A stretch of 64,000 nucleotides of DNA from Aureobasidium sp. EXF-3400 (lineage: Eukaryota > Ascomycota > Dothideomycetes > Dothideales > Saccotheciaceae): positions 124,001 through 188,000 of the forward strand of contig SWBL01000030.1 in assembly GCA_024195585.1 (NCBI GenBank). Direction: 5' to 3'. Position numbers and translations under genes: made by a program. Shown one piece after another: positions 22,159 through 34,638 of this stretch. Within the stretch, counting starts at the first letter, position 1. Each line of letters opens with the position of its first letter. The notes under the pieces were generated by a model. The model saw nothing but the letters and a program-made list of their open reading frames with translations, had not been told where the DNA came from and searched no databases.

Positions 22159-23981
22159 GGTGTTGGGCGTCGGCCTCGGTCAGTGCGGGTATGGCGATAG
22201 CAAGGAACGTACAAGACGTCCAAGCACAGGAGAAGGGTCGTCGCAGTAGGTGGGTAGGAATACAAGGTGGCCGGTACGAATGAGTGAATACTAGTCGGTG
22301 GAGCGTTGTTGGCGACGAAGGGGCCAGGCCTTGAGTCGAGATGGGCGAGCGTCTGGGAGTGACGCCACGTTGGGCCGAGACAGAGGGACGGAGCGACTGC
22401 GTGCTTTGAGCTCTGGAGACAATGAAAGGCCCTGTAGCCCGGTCTGCGACGCGATATGGATGGGAACGGGTGAGAAGACGAGATGGCAGCACTCGAGAGA
22501 GGTTCTTGCGAACTTGATTCTTGAGGTGCTTGATTGCCGGTGGCGATGGCGGATCCGTGAGAGTCCCTTTCGAACGTTTTCTTGGCCGAGCGACCCTCGA
22601 GTTTTCGATCTCCACGATGCGAGCCTGACTCTGTCCTGCGCCTCGATCAAGCTTAACACTGCGAAGGGGTGCGAGAAGAACTACTGTGGACTTGTCTAAA
22701 GAAAGAAGATTCTGGTTGAGCACAGGGCAAATGAGGCATCGGTGATCATAGTGCTGCGCAGAATGTATCATTATTGCTTTAACACCCTTGCGGAGCTGAT
22801 CAGCATCGTAACCCGCACTTTGCTAGGTAGAAACTTGGTAAGGCTCCCGCTCGCGACAATCCTTTCTTCTGCTCAGATACTCTAGACGGACAACGCGTCG
22901 TCGACATCTTCATGTATCAAAAGACCTGTATGCTGTAGACAATGCAGAACAACGTCTATTCGTCGCTTCGGCAGAGTTTGGAAGACCATGTTATGAGCCG
23001 TATCATGCCGCTCCCAGCACCCAATCCACGCCGGGTGTGAGCAATGCCGTGAAGAATGCAATTACCATTTGGGGTTGTTGACCTGGCTTTTGCGATTCCT
23101 CTGTTGTTCTTAAAGCTATAGCGCTACAAAGACCACATAACATAATAAAATGAAGAACGGCCCACGCTCGTCCGGCAATCGCGGCTGGGCTTCTCGACAC
23201 TGTGGAGCCGTTGCGTTTGTGGCTGAATTGTACATGTGCATTTGTCTGGGTCGATGCAATTGTTGCTTCAGCATAAGAGCAACATCGGTCCCTGGCGGAA
23301 ACCGAGGCAGTTTGGGCTTATGCCTGCTGCATGTCTACTTGTAGGGCTGATTTCTGATTTCTAGGCTTCGACCTGCCTAGAGATCTGTCTGTGACAAGAT
23401 CTGCCTGTCCATGTGAAGAGCTGTATATTAAGATGGCAGCTAAACCCAGTGTTATTGAGCCAAGTGCCCATGACTCTCAAATCTAGCACATGATTTCATA
23501 GATTTGGACGTATGAAGTTTATATGTATAACATGGATATAATGGGAGGTTGGTATAAGTTGCAAATCCCTAAGTTATCTTTGTTGTCGACAAGGAAGCAA
23601 GAACGTATGCCAAGCTTCGTATCTCGGCCTCATGCGACACCGGGGACTGTGATGGCTAACACCGAGCAAGCAAGTGCAGGCTTCCAGAGACCCGACCGAC
23701 CACAACTCTCACACTCTCCCAGTCACGCACAACTCTCGCCACAGACCAGACAAAGATCCTACTCATACTCAGCAAGCCTTCTCGCCATACCTTCCCGACA
23801 GCCAACTCATCGCTCTGCCCTCGTACAAGAACAAGCCTGTAGCGCCCCCACTCCGCACCACCCTTCACCCCGCATCGATACCTAGTCATCGTCGACCTGA
23901 GCAACGACGACGACCTGATCAGTTTCGCAAAGCTCCAAACACACTTCTCGACCTCTTGAGACCCACACAACCACAGCCAAA
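22159..23981. other. Divergent intergenic region, 1.8 kb
   Basis: This lies between the phytochrome start (minus) and UBC8 (plus). The phytochrome probably has a long 5' leader here. A 206-codon minus frame (22151-22771) and a 120-codon plus frame (23523-23885) lack conserved features. The stretch before 23982 is pyrimidine- and CA-rich as in fungal promoters. Confidence 0.5.
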
Positions 23982-24990
23982 ATGAGCAGCCCGAAAAGAA
24001 GAATCGAGACGGATGTAAGTCTATGGACACAGAACAAAGAGCTGGAAAGTAGCATGGGCTGACACCTTCTTTCTTGCTGCCTACAGGTCATGAAGTAAGT
24101 TTCAGACCGCGCAATAGACCCTTATTGTCCCGTATACTGACCGTTGACAGGATGTATGTATAGACGCCACCTCGAGCCATCACGTGCATCTCTGACAGGC
24201 CAACCAGGATGATGAGCGACTACGAGGTTACTCTGGTAAACGACAACAGTAGGACCATACCCAGTCATATCGCCTTTGCATGCTCTGCTAACTAACACTC
24301 TAGTGTTCGTGTCTATGCGCTCACTAGCATGCCACCCGTCGTAAAGCTTACATATGTGCAGGCAGGAGTTCTTCGTCAGGTTCAAAGGCCCTGAAGAGAG
24401 TAAGATACAGCGGTCAAGACGATAACGTCGGCATCATGCTGAAGCCTTGTACAGCACCCTTCCAGGGCGGTCTCTGGAAAATCCATGTCGAATTACCCGA
24501 CCAATACCCCTACAAGAGTCCCAGCATTGGGTTTGTGAACCGCATCTTCCATCCCAACATTGATGAGCTGTAAGGCCCTCTGCACCGCGAGCGAACATGA
24601 ATCGAAACCTGACGATGCCCAGATCTGGCAGCGTCTGCCTCGACGTCATCAACCAAACGTGGTCGCCAATGTACGAAATGGTCAACATCTTCGAGGTGTT
24701 CCTTCCCCAACTGTTGCGCTACCCCAATCCGACGGATCCTTTGAACGGCGAAGCTGCAGCTTTGATGATGAGGGAACCGAAAAGCTACGAAGCCAAGGTC
24801 AAGGGTGAGAACCGTTGGATGTATTTGACATCAGCGACACGACTAATTGCTGTCAGAATACGTCTCCAAATATGCATCGAAAGAAGCGGCCGAGGATGCA
24901 GGCGAAGACTCGGACGACGACGACGAGATGAGCAGTGTAGGCAGTTTCGACTCTGACGACGAACCCGCCGGCAACATGGACGAGATCTGA
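23982..24990 (+). CDS. ubc8: Ubiquitin-conjugating enzyme E2, UBC8/UBE2H type, with 8-, 3- and 1-nt exons
   Basis: Best model has nine exons: 23982-24014, 24087-24094 (8 nt), 24151-24153 (3 nt), 24208-24248, 24304 (1 nt), 24362-24399, 24455-24569, 24623-24804 and 24857-24990. They sum to 555 nt (184 aa). All eight introns are GT-AG; seven are 52-57 nt and the first is 72. The protein begins [14 protein letters not shown] and aligns without gaps to yeast Ubc8 and human UBE2H. The active-site Cys lies in [14 protein letters not shown], with the HPN motif in IFHPNID. The acidic C-terminal tail is family-typical. Yeast Ubc8 works with the GID/CTLH ligase to ubiquitinate gluconeogenic enzymes. Without the tiny exons the frame breaks between NDN and QEFFV. 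Confidence 0.93.
24151..24153 (+). other. ubc8: Inferred 3-nt exon of ubc8 (GAT)
   Basis: It is flanked by GTTGACAG and GTATGT and splits 113 nt into introns of 56 and 54 nt, each with a CTGAC branch-like motif. Including it gives K-M-M-M-S-D, the same length as KLLMSD in yeast; skipping it keeps frame but deletes one residue. Confidence 0.7.
24304..24304 (+). other. ubc8: Inferred single-nucleotide exon of ubc8 (T)
   Basis: The base lies between AACACTCTAG and GTTCGTG. Exon 4 ends in A and exon 6 begins with G, so the T completes the ATG of NDN-M-QEFF. It divides 113 nt into introns of 55 nt (with GCTAACTAAC) and 57 nt. No other GT-AG choice I tried keeps the reading frame and the conserved residues. 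Confidence 0.72.
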
Positions 24991-26200
24991 TTCAGGGATG
25001 ATGAAGCGCGAATTGCATGCATGTCTGCACTTTTTCGGAGCCCGAGACCATGGCATTGCTAGGTAGTCAAGCGGCGCAGCATGATGGACAGCGGTTTGGG
25101 GCGTTCAAGGGATCGGGGACGGCGTTTTTTAATCTCATTCATTCTTGCATTGCTATTGCTATTCTGTTGGAGGGACTAGGGACTGAATTTTCATATTCGA
25201 TGAATGCATGCATAGGTACACAAGACGAATTCTGAATAGGCTTTGGAAAGATTTTGGCGCCGAAACCGAGCAAGCTTCCGGATCGCATAAGAGGGTGTGT
25301 GTGTTAAACAGATGGGCTAGACGGACAACGGTTTAGCGGATCAGAATGGCTTTTTCTCCAGATGCGGCCCCACTGTGGGAGGTCACGGAGGTGGGAGAAA
25401 GTCAGGGAAAAGGAGAGGCAGCAAGAGTCAGGAGGGTGTGCGTGCGCAAGGCAGAGAAGATTCGATGCGTAGACCAATCCAACATAGTCGGTGACCTTTG
25501 AAACCACATTTGATCATCAAAGAAACCAAAGTAGATGCGATCGATAGGAGAGCGTTGTCGAGTAGGACAACGGCAGAGATAGCGTCTCCCAAGGTGGGAC
25601 ATGTGAGCGGTGAGGAGATGCAGGAGATCCGAAAAGATGTCATTAAGGTGGTGCAAAAACGTGCCTTCCGCGTGGCTGGTTCCTTTGCCTCGTTCTGAGA
25701 CGACGATGCAATGCAGGGTTAGTAGGATCGACTAAGCATCGAGAGGATGCACTTGGCAAACGAGGCCGGCCAGAGCTGTAGAGCGAAACACAAGGCATGG
25801 CAGGGACTACAACAGTCGATACATGGAATGCTCAGTTTGGATGCAAACAAGGTTATCAAAAGATTGCAGGGAGGGCGAATTTGCTTCTGGCAGCAAAAGG
25901 AAAAGAGGCCCTGCCTGAGTCAGTAGGGTGCTCAAAGTTTTGGCGGAAGGTGCTCTAGCGCGTACCAACGGGAAGGCTCGCCAAGGGATGCAGCATGGAC
26001 ATGGCGATTTGGAGTCTTCAGCTTCTCTCGACACCCTCGTTGCAGCATTTCAACAAGATAGAGACGACGACGCCAGACACACGACACGAGTTATGACCTG
26101 AACCCTGCATCAATTCCCAATACAACATCCATAATCCAACCACGACGTCGCTGAGCCCACCGTCCCCGTCGACCGCAAAGGCAGCCAGGCTGCTCCCACC
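24991..26200. other. Intergenic region, 1.2 kb
   Basis: This holds the 3' end of UBC8 and the promoter of the downstream kinase gene. Only short frames without motifs are seen. No repeats or RNA genes were recognised. Confidence 0.5.
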
Positions 26201-28140
<1,940 letters not shown>

Positions 28141-29319
28141 GCGGTCTGTCTCTGAACACCTTTTCCCGTCCCTCTCCTCTTCGAACCACGGATCTCTCCT
28201 GGAAACCAGTTTGCCGTTTTATTCCCATTTAATCGTTGCGGGCTTTTGCCATCCACTGGCTGTTTGCTTACTTTCTGTTTACTTTCTTCCCGGAGCAGGC
28301 GGCGTGAAACACAAAGGACGGGGCGAACAGCGGGTGTCTCGTGTTTATTTCAAGTCTGGATTTTCTCTCGATTGTTGCAATGCCTAGATTGGTTCAATGA
28401 TGTGTCTTTTCAAGAAGAAAGAGTCGGGAATTTTAAACAGGAGCAAAGCCACAAAAACGATTTTGCATAAGAAAGCAAAGGTGATGGGAAAATCACCCCT
28501 CCCTTTTTGCTTCAAGAGGATTGTCTACACCCACACCGCCTCAACTTGCACCATCCCAGCAACACGCATACATATGGGACAGGTGAGAGAATGGATGGCA
28601 GCGACGAAGCAAACAATCTCTTTTTTTCCCTCTCGTTTTCTTCTGCATCTTCAGAGTCATGCATAAAAGAGTTGTTCATCTCTTTTTTTTCTCTTTCTCT
28701 TTTTAGCCTTTTGTACAAAACCTACGTCCAATATCGATATCCCCAATATTTGTGCATAAGCATGGCCTTTCCAGATCTGTTTTCTCTTTCACGTCTGTAT
28801 GGGTACTTTGGAATCATAAAAAGAATGCACAGTGCAATCAAAAGATACAGCAGTGTCCTTTGAGAGCCACCGCTTCGTCTGCCTTTTTCCGATTCAAGAC
28901 ACCTTCTGACTGCCTTCTGAGCCATATCATGGTCTCTTCAAGCGACATGCAATATCGATCGACGCCTGCCAGGTTCATGTACTTGCTTGTACGGTCACAG
29001 TCCTGAGTTTGCATGTGATCATATGCTCTCAGTCATCTGGAGGAAGGTGCACCCAGGCGTCGCAGGTCGAGTACTTGCCAGATCCGAGATTTAGGTTATG
29101 GAAAGAGCAATGGAGCTCGGCTGACAAGAAAGTGTCCTTTCATGTCTGATATGACTCGTCTCTGATAGTCTTCGTTTCTCGACTAACTCCTCTTTCTTGC
29201 GCGAATCGTTGTACTGCTCTCATACCCACAGCCTTGTACTACATACCACTGCCGACTACGTACAATGGCCGTTTTTGAGTCGATGATATCCCAGAACAAA
29301 CCACACCATTCATTATTTC
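28141..29319. other. Intergenic region, 1.2 kb
   Basis: This lies downstream of the kinase gene. It is pyrimidine-rich around 28600-28710 and has only short frames. Nothing functional is recognised beyond a likely 3' untranslated region. Confidence 0.5.
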
Positions 29320-30135
29320 TAACCATAAAAATAGCAGGATATTCTGTAGGAATAAGTAGTGTACATCGAGTCTGGAATGTTAACCAGCTTTCTCTGGAAT
29401 ATCTCTACTGTCAGAATATATCTGTGCATTTCTGTAGTCTTGAAAATTTAGCTTTGTTGATAAGAGGAGATTAGGCAAAGAGTTACCTGTCATTTATAGC
29501 AGGTAGGTTCTTTGGATAGGTGATCTCCAAATGGTGGTGATATTATGTAGACTAATTATAAACAATGACACAATAATTCGCGAAAATAGAACAAAGTCCG
29601 TTGAGAGTTCAACATTTGTTAGCTCTCTCTGGATATCTCTACTATCCAGATACATCTGTGTATTTCTACAGCCTCGCAACTGTTCTATAATAATTAGGAG
29701 AGGAGGAGCAGGTGAATAGCTCAGGGGCATAGCACACAGGTGAGGATCTACTGTTTCACACGGCATACCGGACTATGATCTAGCTATAAAAATGCACAAA
29801 CATTTACCCAAGAGAGATGGTTCTATTGAGAGCTGCTAAAACCAAGACTCTCATTGGACATTGTTCTTATTGGGAGACATTTGTGCATTTCTACAGGGTT
29901 ACAAACCGCTCTAGACCACCAGGGGAGGAGTATATAGGTAGGTACAGGGCATATCATACAACAAAGATGGAAACTTTCCCCATAATAAGCCATAACATCA
30001 TTTCTAGCTATAAAAATGCACAAACATTTATCAAAAAAAGATAGTTGCACTGAGAGCCGACGAAATCAAGACTTTCTCTGAATATCTCCACTGTCAGGAA
30101 ACATTTCTGCATTTCCGCAGCTCAGATATAACGTC
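29320..30135. repeat. Four diverged tandem repeats, ~225-nt period, AT-rich
   Basis: A block containing ATAAAAATGCACAAACATTT, then GAGAGCTG..AAA.CAAGACT, then TGGATATCTCTACTGTCAG and TGTGCATTTCTACAG recurs in order. The last motif begins near 29424, 29658, 29883 and 30107, giving spacings of 234, 225 and 224 nt. The third and fourth copies are most alike (both have CTAGCTATAAAAATGCAC); the first is most diverged and incomplete at its left. No long frame runs through the copies. The array lies between the kinase gene and the 3' end of an orphan gene. It could be an old satellite, relics of a repeated element, or tandem non-coding RNA units. Confidence 0.7.
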
Positions 30136-30469
30136 CAAGTCAATTCGGGAGCAAGAGAGAACCTCTAGACGGAAGAGGGCAAAGTCTTAATACAAGGTTG
30201 ATTTCGTGGCACTGTTTGTAGAGATACCATGTTTGATTGTGTGATTGGAAAGCTAAGCTAAGCCAAGCCATTTTGATAGAAAGGCACCTCTGATTGTAGT
30301 GCCATGCAGAGAAGAAAAGCACCTTGTTTAGTGCCATGCTGAGTAGAGAGTAAAAAAAGCAATTCATAATCCTCCTCTTTATTATGCATCGAACCATTAG
30401 AAAAGCAGAAAAACAGCAAAGGGGGTATCGAACGTCAGAAAAAACAACAGTCATCAAGTCGTGATCGCC
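30136..30469. other. Short intergenic stretch after the repeat array
   Basis: About 330 nt between the last repeat and the stop codon of the minus-strand orphan gene. It probably includes that gene's 3' untranslated region; no other feature is seen. Confidence 0.5.
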
Positions 30470-32044
30470 TCAGTTTTTCGGAGGCCAGAAGGGGGCATTG
30501 TTGGTGTATTCAGGAGGCCAGACCTCGCCAGGGGGGCCCTTGAAATCATCGACATAGCCCCAAACAACCTCCTCATCCTCCTCAAGCAAAGTACCGCTGT
30601 GGAGTGCAGCCTTGCGACGAGCCAACTCAGCTTGGTGACGATCAAGCTCAGTCTGGCGATCGGCTTGACGGCGGGCGATTTCAGCAGAAGGGACGTTCTT
30701 GTAACCGGCAACAGCATTGTAAATGTTGCTGCGCTGGGCGACGCGTTCGGGTGCGTAGTAGGCCGGGTTGTTGGGGTCTTCGCGAGCGTCGGTCAGGTAG
30801 TCGTGGGGACTGGTCTGGTTCTGTGGAGTAGGGAAGTGGTCTGCGTCGACCTGCTCGACGACGTGTCTGAAATCACGCTCATCGATATCTGCCCAGTTCA
30901 AATCGGCGAGCGAGACAGTCTGGGGGGGCTGAGCGGGTGCGGGCTTTATGCGAGGAAGAGGAAGCGTGTTACCGCTGGCAGAAGGCAAGGCTTCCTTGCT
31001 GGCGGAGTCCACGATTGTGGTTGCATTGATTTCGGCGTTATTGCGAGTAGCGCCCTCGAAACCTTCACGGTCCAAGTTGCGCCAGGCGTCTGCCGCAGGC
31101 GCAAAGCCAACAGTGTGAGGCAGCTGTGGGTCAGTGGTGGCAGGCTTACCCATGACGGCGTCGTATTCGTGGACATAGTCAGGGTAGTAATCTTCAGGGA
31201 CGAATGACTCCTCAGACTCGTTGTCAGTTTCTTTGGCAGAGGCAGTCTCTTCGTATGCGTCGGCCAGTTCTTCAAGATCCTCCTGGAAGTGAGTAGTCTT
31301 GGTGCGCTTGGTTCTCTTGCGAGATTTGTTGGTGCGAGATTTGTTGTCGCGCGAGACGGGGGCAGACTTAATGGCCGCAGAAGCGGCTTGCGATGCGGCT
31401 TGGACTTGATCGCGTGAAGCGAAAGGCACTTTGGCGTAATTTTGGTTGAGTTCATTCATCTCGGCGACGTTGGCAGATGGCTGGTCGTCCCAAGGCGAAG
31501 CGTAGGTGTTGTTAGGCATGGCGGTGTTGTGTTTGTGAGCGTAAACTTGCTTCCACCAGCCTGGATAGAGCAGACCCAAAGCCTCTAAGACGTCGAGACA
31601 ACGGACTGCCTTTGCAGTTCTGTGGTGGCGTACAAGATGAATCTCACACCAGCGAGTCCACTGTTCCTTGTTCTTGGTTGTGCGGCCGTCAGGCTTGAGG
31701 TCCTTCTCCCATTCAACGAAAAAGACTGTCATCAAGTGTTCGTAGTCACTGGCTGAATACTCCATAGCAGCAGCAACGAGACGTTGGAGTGACCAGTACT
31801 CGCGAACACCGTCCTTACGCAGGCCCTGTTCCAACCAATTCTTCGTACGGATTACCTGAAGCGCATCAAGGGCACATGCTTTCTTGCCATAGACTTCGAC
31901 AGCATCGTCATCATACCAATGACCTGTAGGATGAAGGACAACAGTGCCGCCAGCGTTCAAGTTGCCTGGTCCCAGCTCCTGATTAACATCATCGAATGTC
32001 TCCCACAGCTGCTCGGCCGTGTTGCACACCTTCTTCGTAGACAT
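30470..32044 (-). CDS. Hypothetical protein, 524 aa
   Basis: An uninterrupted 524-codon frame. The N-terminal ~180 residues look globular and helical, with tryptophan-rich motifs (HPTGHWYDDDAVEVYGKKA, LEQGLRKDGVREYWSLQR, MTVFFVEWEKDL and LEALGLLYPGWWKQVY). A basic stretch around residue 235 (SRKRTKRTKTT) could be a nuclear signal. The rest is disordered and acidic, with a C-terminal Arg/Gln-rich helix (ARRQADRQTELDRHQAEL) and a terminal Pro/Trp-rich segment. I do not recognise the family and assign no function. Consistent codon use and the ordered N-terminus support a real gene. Its upstream region carries a cluster of CGTAA motifs. Confidence 0.75.
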   Translation of the reverse strand: MSTKKVCNTAEQLWETFDDVNQELGPGNLNAGGTVVLHPTGHWYDDDAVEVYGKKACALDALQVIRTKNWLEQGLRKDGVREYWSLQRLVAAAMEYSASDYEHLMTVFFVEWEKDLKPDGRTTKNKEQWTRWCEIHLVRHHRTAKAVRCLDVLEALGLLYPGWWKQVYAHKHNTAMPNNTYASPWDDQPSANVAEMNELNQNYAKVPFASRDQVQAASQAASAAIKSAPVSRDNKSRTNKSRKRTKRTKTTHFQEDLEELADAYEETASAKETDNESEESFVPEDYYPDYVHEYDAVMGKPATTDPQLPHTVGFAPAADAWRNLDREGFEGATRNNAEINATTIVDSASKEALPSASGNTLPLPRIKPAPAQPPQTVSLADLNWADIDERDFRHVVEQVDADHFPTPQNQTSPHDYLTDAREDPNNPAYYAPERVAQRSNIYNAVAGYKNVPSAEIARRQADRQTELDRHQAELARRKAALHSGTLLEEDEEVVWGYVDDFKGPPGEVWPPEYTNNAPFWPPKN

Positions 32045-33352
32045 TCTGGTCGTTGAGACTATGTACGCCCAAGGTTAGCTCGGCGCCGAGATGCGTAACT
32101 AAAAGTTTATTACGCGCAGTGGAGTACGACTAAGCGATTCTGTTACGCATATAGGGGCGGCGTAACTTACTGTAGACGATGTCGCTTTTATGCGAGTCCG
32201 CCTGGTGTAGTTGATAGTCGTGTAACGATCAAAGAGACCAGAAGATCAGGCTCTCGCGTAAGACCACGACGTAAAGGTATGCGAGCGCCGTCACGTTCGT
32301 GTGTACGTCGAGAGCAATGAAGTGATGTGACGACGATAGCGACGTAAAGTCGACAGGGTCGCGTGAGAATTTTTAATGGAGTGAGGATTGAATCAAGAGG
32401 TGAATTGAGGATGGTTATGGTAAACAAGTGAACGAAATTTGTGTGTGCGGAAGCACGAGACTAGTCGAGTCGACAATCAATTTTCCGTATCTGTCGACAA
32501 ACGAGCTCCGAGTGAAGGGCAACAATAAGGAGTCGGACTTGTGTAGTATGTCAGGATGGCTGGTACGATGCTCAGACTGGAGACGAGGACCTTGGGCATG
32601 GTGACCTTGCCTGGCATCTCGAGGACCATCAACAATTTTCATCAATACCCCCACCCCATGAACAAGCATGCAAAGACATTGAATCTCTGGATGGCAGTGC
32701 TCATTTGACAGGAAACGATGTCCATCAGGTGTCCTTGTTTCCTGCTGTTTCCCATAGAGGAATTGAAAAGAAGCCAGGGACTGACTGCCAGATGTGACTG
32801 AGAATCTCTAACACTTTCCATATGTCCATGCGATGAGGCTCTTCCAGAAAACCGCAGTCGACGCGAGGGCTTGGTGGTAGATTGGCTGATACTGTACATG
32901 GCGCAGCATGAATTGTGAACGTTTGAAGGCGATATTCACCAGATGCCAGAAGCAACTCATATTGCTTGTGAGCCTCAGAGTAGCATCCATACTCTGCAGA
33001 TGTTCTCTTTGTTCAACCAAGCAAGGCCAAGTACCTCTCTACGTGGGCGCAGTAAGTCATTTTTTGTGCTTCCTTTCTTTTTCTCGTGAGGATGTTGACT
33101 CAGGGAATCGTGACAAAGGAAAGTTGACGCAAATGTCAGGGTATCAAAAGAGGAAAACCAGGGACGGAGCCCTGGGGTTGAGGAGAAACATGCAAGTTTT
33201 TATTTGTATCCTTCTCTCTCTTCTACGTGACAAACCCACTTTGCAGGTCTAAGAAACGCCATCGCAGCCCCCAAGCCCAAAGATGCATGATCGATAATGC
33301 CCGTCAATAAGTAAAACTACTGGTACAACGAAAACAGAGACGTGGATTGCGT
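32045..33352. other. Intergenic region, 1.3 kb, with CGTAA/TTACG cluster
   Basis: Upstream of the orphan gene the core CGTAA or TTACG occurs at about 32094, 32110, 32143, 32161, 32258, 32270 and 32343. The remainder, to the 3' end of the proteasome gene, shows only short frames. Confidence 0.5.
32090..32350. promoter_or_regulatory. Clustered CGTAA/TTACG motifs upstream of the orphan gene
   Basis: Seven copies of a 5-bp core in both orientations lie within ~255 bp directly upstream of a start codon, mostly as GCGTAAC/GTTACGC or ACGTAAAG. This is far more than expected for a pentamer in such a length. The core resembles half-sites of bZIP factors. Function is inferred only from density and position. 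Confidence 0.4.
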
Positions 33353-34266
33353 CTAGTTTTCGGGTCTGTTCTCAGCATAGCCGGCACTGCCCACGGCTTG
33401 CTCGGTGGTCTCTTCTGAGCTTGCGGGCTTGGACAGACCGTGCTCCTTGAGTAGAGCGTCGATCTCCTCGGCACCCCAGAGGTGGTGGTAGACAGTGCCT
33501 TCCTTTGTTCTGCCGACCGTGGCAAACTCGACTGATGACATGTTAGCTGTGCCATATAAAATGTAGTTTCAATGACCGGACTTACTCTTTTCGCTGCTGA
33601 GGTTTGTGGAGTCCATAGTCTTGCTCAAAACCTTGACGGCTAAGCCGCAGGCTTCTCTCAACGAACACTCATCATTGTAGTCTTGCTTGAGCAAACTCTG
33701 AGCGCTGGCATTGTTTGCGCCAACGCTGGTGGCCTTCCAACCACCGTAGTTGCCACTGGGGTTGCTCTGGTAGAGTTGGAATTGGCGCTGGTCGTCGTAA
33801 CCAGCGTAGATGAATGAGACACCAAAAGGACGCAGACCACCATGTTGAGTGTAACCTTGCTTCAGATCGCACAGGCGGCGGACCAGCTGTTCGCAAGGAA
33901 TCTCTTGGTTGTAGGTGAGGAGGTAGTTTTGGGCGGCTGAGCGGGCGTAGTTGATGAGAATGTTGGCATCGGCGGTCATTCCAGCGACGGCGCAGATCAT
34001 GTTACTTGAGAGAGGTCAGCATCGATAGTGAGGCAAGAGTGCGATATGTCGACGTACTCATTCAAGGTGTACAGCTTCTCGGCGGATGTGTCTTGTTCGA
34101 GCAGCTTGCTGGTGACCTTGCGCTCGGCGGCCAGAACAATGCCATCCTTTGCTAAGATACCCAGAGCAGTTCCGGCATGCGAGATGGCCTCAAGAGCGTA
34201 TTCGACTTGGTAGAGACGACCCTCGGGCGAGAAGATGGTTGTTCGTGAATCGTAGCGGCGAGACAT
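33353..34266 (-). CDS. pre9: 20S proteasome subunit alpha type-4 (Pre9/PSMA4)
   Basis: Three exons on the minus strand, 34058-34266, 33586-34004 and 33353-33531, sum to 807 nt (268 aa). The N-terminus [20 protein letters not shown] is the alpha-subunit signature, and [20 protein letters not shown] is diagnostic of the alpha-4 class. Splicing restores [11 protein letters not shown] at the first junction and SSEKIEFATVG at the second, both matching yeast Pre9. The C-terminal extension beyond residue ~240 is Glu/Ala-rich, as in filamentous fungi. The protein is a structural subunit of the outer ring that gates entry to the core particle. The next gene upstream, MTA phosphorylase, is on the same strand about 370 nt away. 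Confidence 0.96.
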
Positions 34267-34638
34267 GGCGCTTGCGTGTAGAAGTGTCGGTCAGAGACGA
34301 GATTGGTTGGGAGAGTGCGCTCGGAATACGATGCGCTAGCGGCGGAGATGGAAGGAAGGGCGATATGCACAAGACAGGGAAAGAGCGATGGATTGTAAAG
34401 TGAGTGCTCGTCGTCGTTGCTTGACTGCTGGCTGGCAACCGAAGCTTGAATCGTCATGCGCATTGCCCCAAGCTCAGCTCCTTCTCCGACGCCGACTATT
34501 CTGTTGCCAACGCGCCCATCCATTGTTATCCATTCATTACCAACAAACGTCTTTAAACTCATCCATCCTCGTGTACTGTATTCATTTGATCTATACGGCT
34601 CACATACCATCGACTGTCGTCAAGACAAGTCAACATAT
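34267..34638. other. Intergenic region, 372 nt
   Basis: This separates the proteasome gene start from the end of the MTA phosphorylase gene, both on the minus strand. It should contain the proteasome promoter. A 152-codon frame reading through it overlaps the first coding exon in another frame and is not supported. Confidence 0.5.

Noticed and set aside
22151..22771. 206-codon minus-strand frame upstream of the phytochrome
   Set aside because: It overlaps the phytochrome start in another frame and shows only low-complexity sequence. It is more likely part of a leader or chance.
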